Shown here piece by piece: positions 4,841-8,604 of a stretch of 8,604 bases of DNA. Numbering within the stretch: the first letter of the stretch is position 1; each line of letters opens with the position of its first letter. A program made the position numbers and the translations under genes. The DNA lies in contig CAMLMF010000086.1 in assembly GCA_946480995.1 (NCBI GenBank), positions 1 through 8,604 on the forward strand, read 5' to 3'. The stretch is from an uncultured Bdellovibrio sp. Its GTDB lineage: Bacteria > Bdellovibrionota > Bdellovibrionia > Bdellovibrionales > Bdellovibrionaceae. The notes under the pieces are model-generated. The model was not told the origin of the DNA. It ran no database searches and saw nothing but the letters and a program-made list of their open reading frames with translations.

Positions 4841-7800
4841 GTGGCAAGAAAATCCGAGATTAAAAGGGTTTTGATTATTGGGTCGGGGCCGATTGTTATT
4901 GGGCAGGCGTGTGAGTTTGATTACTCGGGGACGCAGGCTTGTAAGGCTTTGATGAAAGAGGGGCTGGAAGTTATTCTAGTGAACTCGAATCCTGCGACTA
5001 TTATGACGGATCCGGATATTGCTACTCGGGTTTATGTTGAGCCTCTTAAAGTTGATTATCTTGAAAAAATTATTGAAAAAGAAAAACCGGATGCTGTGAT
5101 TCCTACTTTAGGTGGACAGACGGCGCTGAATTTGGCGCTAGAGCTGCACGCTAAAGGGATCTTGCAAAAACACAAAGTGCAGTTGTTGGGTGCGAATCCT
5201 ACGGTTATTAAAGCGGGTGAGGATCGTGAGATCTTCCGTGGCATCTTGGACAAGATTGGTGCTGGGTATCCGAAAAGTCATCTTGTGCGCACTTATGAAC
5301 AAGGTTTGAATGTGGCCGAGGATCTGGGTTATCCGTTGATTCTTCGCCCGAATTACACTTTGGGTGGTGGCGGTGGCGGGATCGCTTATTCACCAGAAGA
5401 ATATCAGAATATGTTGATCGGGGCTTTGCGTGAAAGTCCTACGTCCGAAGTTTTAGTTGAAGCAAGTATTCTGGGTTGGAAAGAATTTGAACTTGAAGTG
5501 ATGCGTGACCACAAAGGAACTTTTGTTGTGGTTTGTAGCATCGAAAACCTGGATCCTTGCGGCGTGCACACAGGCGACAGCATCACCGTAGCCCCACAAC
5601 AGACTTTGAGTGATCGTGAATATCAAGCCATGCGGGATGAGGCTTGTAAGATCATCAATGAAGTCGGTATTGAAACGGGTGGTGCGAACATTCAATTTGC
5701 GGTGCACCCGACAACGCGCGAGCGTGTGGTGATCGAGATGAATCCGCGGGTCAGTCGTTCTTCAGCTTTGGCCAGTAAAGCGACGGGGTTCCCGATTGCG
5801 AAAATTGCCGCGTTGCTGGCGATTGGTTACAGTTTAGATGAATTGCAGAATGATATCACCAAGGTTACGCCTTCTTGTTACGAACCAGCTCTGGATTACA
5901 TCGTCACAAAAATTCCGCGCTTTGCTTTTGAGAAATTTCCGGGCTCTAAAGACATCCTGACAACACAAATGAAAAGTGTCGGCGAAGTCATGGGCATCGG
6001 ACGCACTTTGCAAGAATCCCTGATGAAGGCCATGGCCAGTCTTGAAAAAGATCCCGAGGCCATTCCAGATATTGAATTGATCACCGGAAAAGTGTCTTTC
6101 CCGAACAGTTTGCGTATCTATCATCTTTTCCAAGCCTTCCGTGATGGTAAAACTGTGGCAGAGATCGAAGAGCTTACGCGTATCAATCCTTACTTCCTTG
6201 AACACATTGAAGCTTTGATTAAATTTGAAGGTAAATTCAAAAAAGAGTTTAGCGAAAATAACACTGAGCTGCTTTTGGCTGCGAAACGCAAAGGTTTCAC
6301 CGATGCGCGCTTAGCAAAACTTGTGGGCAAAAAAGAACAAGATATTTGTAATTTGCGTGTAAAAAATAATATGTTCCCGCGCTATCAACAAGTCGATACT
6401 TGTGCCGGGGAATTTGAGTCTTCGACTCCTTATTTCTATTCTTCTTACTGGCCCTTGGCTTCGGCCACGGTGGACGCTAAAGACGCAGTCGTGATTATCG
6501 GCAGCGGTCCAAATCGCATCGGGCAGGGAATTGAATTTGATTACAGTTGCGTGCGTGGGGTGAAAGCTTTCCAAAAGCGCGGTCACAAAGTGATCATGGT
6601 CAATTCGAACCCAGAAACGGTGTCGACGGACTACGATACGTCTGACGTCTTGTTCTTTGAACCTCTGACTTCAGAAAGTTTGATTGAAGTCATGCGCTTT
6701 ATGCAGCCAAAGGGTTTTGTCGCGCAACTGGGTGGGCAAACACCGATTGGTGTGGCGCCTGATTTAGTCAAAGCAGGATTCAAACTTCTTGGTTCGACAC
6801 TTGAAACCATCGATTTAGCAGAAGACCGTGGTTTATTCACAAAAATCTGCAAAGAGCTGAATTTCGAAATTCCGAATTCAGCCATGGCAAGTTCCCTTGA
6901 AGAAGCTTTGCAATTTGAAAAAGCCGTGGGCTATCCAATGATCTGCCGTCCAAGTTATGTCTTGGGGGGCCGTCGTATGGAAGTCATCGAAAATCAAGAC
7001 GAACTGATTTCTTACTTCCAAAGACATAAAGACTTTATTGCTTCCGATAAGCCGTGTTTGATGGATCAATTCCTTGCTGGGGCCCTTGAGGTCGACGTGG
7101 ACTTAGTCCGTGGGGATGATTGGACTGTGGTTGGCGGAGTCGTTGAACATATCGAAGCTGCCGGAGTTCATTCAGGTGATTCGATGGGCGTGCTTCCTCC
7201 GCAACGTCTTAAAAACGAAACGTGCGAGCGCATCGAAGAACTAAGTCAACGCTTGGCAAATCGTATCGGCGTGATCGGGCACTTGAATTTGCAACTCGCG
7301 GTTAAAAACGACATCGTCTACATGCTTGAAGCCAATCCGCGCAGCTCGCGTTCGGTGCCGTTTGTGGCGAAAGCGACGGGCATTCCGTTGATTGACTTGG
7401 GTGTGGCGGCGATGCTGGGTAAAAAAGCCAAAGAATTGCAGATTTCTAAACTGAACTGGAGAAACTCAAAAACAGTTTCAGTAAAAGGTGTCGTGTTCCC
7501 ATTCAAAAAATTCTCTGAGTCCGATTCGATCTTAGGTCCTGAGATGAAATCAACTGGCGAAAGCATGGGGCGTGGCAAGGATTACTCCGAAGCCTTGTCG
7601 AAAGCCTTCTTATCAAGCCACATCCGTCTGCCAAAAACCGGACAGGTGTTTTTCTCTCTTCGCGACAAAGACAAAGAATCTATGCTGGGTCTTGTACGCG
7701 AATTACAGCGTATGGGGTACGGGGTATCCGCAACGACGGGGACAGCCACTTACTTTAACGAACAAGGGGTGAACTGCCTGTCACTTCGTAAAGTCGATGA

Positions 7801-8035
7801 AGGTCGTCCGCACTGCGTGGATAAAATTCGCTCTGGCGAAGTCGCATTCGTGGTCAACACCACCTCAGGTCGCCGCGCGATTGAGGCCAGCTTCGACATT
7901 CGTCGAGCTTGCACGGATTACAATATCCCATGTTTGACCGAAAGCGATGCCGCAGAAGCCTTTGTTCTTGCTTTGAAAAACCAAAGAAATGAGTCATCAT
8001 CAGTCCATGCGCTAGGAGCGATGGAGGAATTTTGA
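4841..8035 (+). CDS. carB: Carbamoyl-phosphate synthase large subunit
   Basis: CarB makes carbamoyl phosphate from bicarbonate, ammonia from CarA and two ATP. From the GTG at 4841 it has 1064 residues (E. coli 1073), and its start MARKSEIK aligns with the E. coli N-terminus. The first ATP-grasp half carries Arg129, Arg169, Glu299 and Asn301 at the same numbers as in E. coli. The second half begins near residue 550 ([12 protein letters not shown]), with Arg703 in CRPSYVLGG and Glu830 in [10 protein letters not shown]. The C-terminal MGS-like allosteric domain starts near 934. Thr965, Thr968, Lys984, Asn1006 and Thr1008 match the E. coli UMP site as I recall it (T974, T977, K993, N1015, T1017), so UMP inhibition is likely. 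Starts at 4787 or 4799 would add an atypical extension of up to 18 residues. Confidence 0.97.
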   Translation: MARKSEIKRVLIIGSGPIVIGQACEFDYSGTQACKALMKEGLEVILVNSNPATIMTDPDIATRVYVEPLKVDYLEKIIEKEKPDAVIPTLGGQTALNLALELHAKGILQKHKVQLLGANPTVIKAGEDREIFRGILDKIGAGYPKSHLVRTYEQGLNVAEDLGYPLILRPNYTLGGGGGGIAYSPEEYQNMLIGALRESPTSEVLVEASILGWKEFELEVMRDHKGTFVVVCSIENLDPCGVHTGDSITVAPQQTLSDREYQAMRDEACKIINEVGIETGGANIQFAVHPTTRERVVIEMNPRVSRSSALASKATGFPIAKIAALLAIGYSLDELQNDITKVTPSCYEPALDYIVTKIPRFAFEKFPGSKDILTTQMKSVGEVMGIGRTLQESLMKAMASLEKDPEAIPDIELITGKVSFPNSLRIYHLFQAFRDGKTVAEIEELTRINPYFLEHIEALIKFEGKFKKEFSENNTELLLAAKRKGFTDARLAKLVGKKEQDICNLRVKNNMFPRYQQVDTCAGEFESSTPYFYSSYWPLASATVDAKDAVVIIGSGPNRIGQGIEFDYSCVRGVKAFQKRGHKVIMVNSNPETVSTDYDTSDVLFFEPLTSESLIEVMRFMQPKGFVAQLGGQTPIGVAPDLVKAGFKLLGSTLETIDLAEDRGLFTKICKELNFEIPNSAMASSLEEALQFEKAVGYPMICRPSYVLGGRRMEVIENQDELISYFQRHKDFIASDKPCLMDQFLAGALEVDVDLVRGDDWTVVGGVVEHIEAAGVHSGDSMGVLPPQRLKNETCERIEELSQRLANRIGVIGHLNLQLAVKNDIVYMLEANPRSSRSVPFVAKATGIPLIDLGVAAMLGKKAKELQISKLNWRNSKTVSVKGVVFPFKKFSESDSILGPEMKSTGESMGRGKDYSEALSKAFLSSHIRLPKTGQVFFSLRDKDKESMLGLVRELQRMGYGVSATTGTATYFNEQGVNCLSLRKVDEGRPHCVDKIRSGEVAFVVNTTSGRRAIEASFDIRRACTDYNIPCLTESDAAEAFVLALKNQRNESSSVHALGAMEEF
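8023..8027 (+). promoter_or_regulatory. Ribosome binding site for the TTG-started binding-protein gene
   Basis: GGAGG lies inside the end of carB, 4 bases before TTG at 8032. It supports TTG as the start because no ATG or GTG precedes the signal peptide in that frame. Confidence 0.7.
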
Positions 8036-8604
8036 AAAGACTGTTTCTTGGACTGCTGACTTTGTTAGTTTTCGTGACGGCACAGGGTGCTGACACAGCA
8101 AATTCCGAAACCAATCCTCCAGCGATCACCATTGGCGTGATTCCTGGAGGAAATCCTGAAAACTTGCGTCAGCAAGGTTTGAACTTAGCCAAAGAGCTGC
8201 AAGCAAAGCTCAACATCCCCGTTAATATCTATATTTCAAAAAATTATGCGGGTCTTGTCGAAGCGATGAAAACCAAAAAGGTCGATTTCGCTTTTTTTTC
8301 GTCATCAACGTACGTTTTTGCTGAACAACAAGCGCAGGCCAAGGTTTTGCTTAAAACTGTGTGGCACGAGCCGTTTTATTATTCCGTCATCGTGACACCA
8401 CAAAAATCCAATATTAAAAAACTTAAAGATCTAAAAGGTAAAAAAGTGGCCTTTGTCGATGACAAGTCGTCCTCGGGTTATTTGTACCCTCAAGTGGCTT
8501 TGCGTAAAGAAGGACTGACGGATAAAGACTTTAAAGAGGTTGTTTTCACCGGCAACCATCAAGCCTCTATTCAGTTTTTAGAAGCTAAAAAGGTCGATGC
8601 CGCG
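8032..8604 (+). CDS. PhnD-like periplasmic substrate-binding protein, 3' end missing
   Basis: The first 191 codons of a phosphate/phosphonate-type ABC transporter binding protein are present. A signal peptide is clear: MKR, a hydrophobic core at about 4-16, and likely cleavage after Ala17 (VTA) or Ala20. There is no lipobox cysteine. The mature part has [14 protein letters not shown] (32-45), then YAGLVEAM with [16 protein letters not shown] (83-98). YYSVIVTP (116-123) and [22 protein letters not shown] (starting at 132) follow; the last is the PhnD-family hinge and ligand loop. The TTG start shares TTGA with the carB stop, so it is translationally coupled to carB. The ligand is uncertain: family members bind phosphonate, phosphite or phosphate, and some act as sensors. 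No permease or ATPase gene is visible before the edge. Confidence 0.88.
   Translation, partial: MKRLFLGLLTLLVFVTAQGADTANSETNPPAITIGVIPGGNPENLRQQGLNLAKELQAKLNIPVNIYISKNYAGLVEAMKTKKVDFAFFSSSTYVFAEQQAQAKVLLKTVWHEPFYYSVIVTPQKSNIKKLKDLKGKKVAFVDDKSSSGYLYPQVALRKEGLTDKDFKEVVFTGNHQASIQFLEAKKVDAA

Noticed and set aside
4385..4863. Open frames on both strands through the inverted repeat (minus 4385-4603, plus 4564-4863), both encoding SIPYYQSP
   Set aside because: The shared peptide arises because the two arms are inverted copies. The frames have no ribosome sites and overlap known genes, so they are not taken as coding.
1..8604. CRISPR array, tRNA or rRNA gene, transposase, replication origin
   Set aside because: None was found on reading both strands; the only extended repeat is the single inverted element at 4505-4778.

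Overview
The window reads as bacterial chromosome, densely packed, with every recognised gene on the + strand. Moderate GC, single-membrane-anchor LepB-type signal peptidases, a periplasmic PhnD-type binding protein and short overlapping gene junctions point to a Gram-negative organism. My best guess is a Bdellovibrio-like predatory bacterium (Bdellovibrionota). This rests on the overall look of the proteins and gene order, not on a search.

Layout. Positions 1-1899 hold three tandem type I signal peptidase (lepB-like) genes, the first cut by the window edge. Positions 1896-1947 hold a promoter-like sequence whose -35 box overlaps the last stop codon of that cluster. It is followed by a perfect 19-base palindrome centred on the start of the next gene. 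From 1935 comes a pyrimidine locus: pyrB (aspartate carbamoyltransferase), carA (carbamoyl-phosphate synthase small subunit), an unrecognised 215-residue gene, and carB (large subunit, 4841-8035). carB overlaps by 4 bases a TTG-started gene for a PhnD-like periplasmic binding protein that runs off the right edge.

The only gap of about 300 bases, 4540-4840, is not empty. It holds most of a roughly 270-base inverted-repeat element (about 4505-4778) with a terminator-like hairpin at its centre and several smaller hairpins. Its left arm runs back into the 3' end of the 215-residue gene and supplies its last 11 codons and stop. The element therefore sits between the genes for the two subunits of one enzyme.

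How the genes work together. CarA releases ammonia from glutamine, CarB makes carbamoyl phosphate from it, and PyrB condenses that with aspartate, the committed step towards UMP. The UMP-binding residues of CarB are conserved, so feedback inhibition is likely. The two most unusual signals are the palindrome over the pyrB start codon and the large palindromic element between carA and carB. Both are candidate control points for pyrimidine synthesis, which would matter to an organism that can take nucleotides from prey. That last link is inference.
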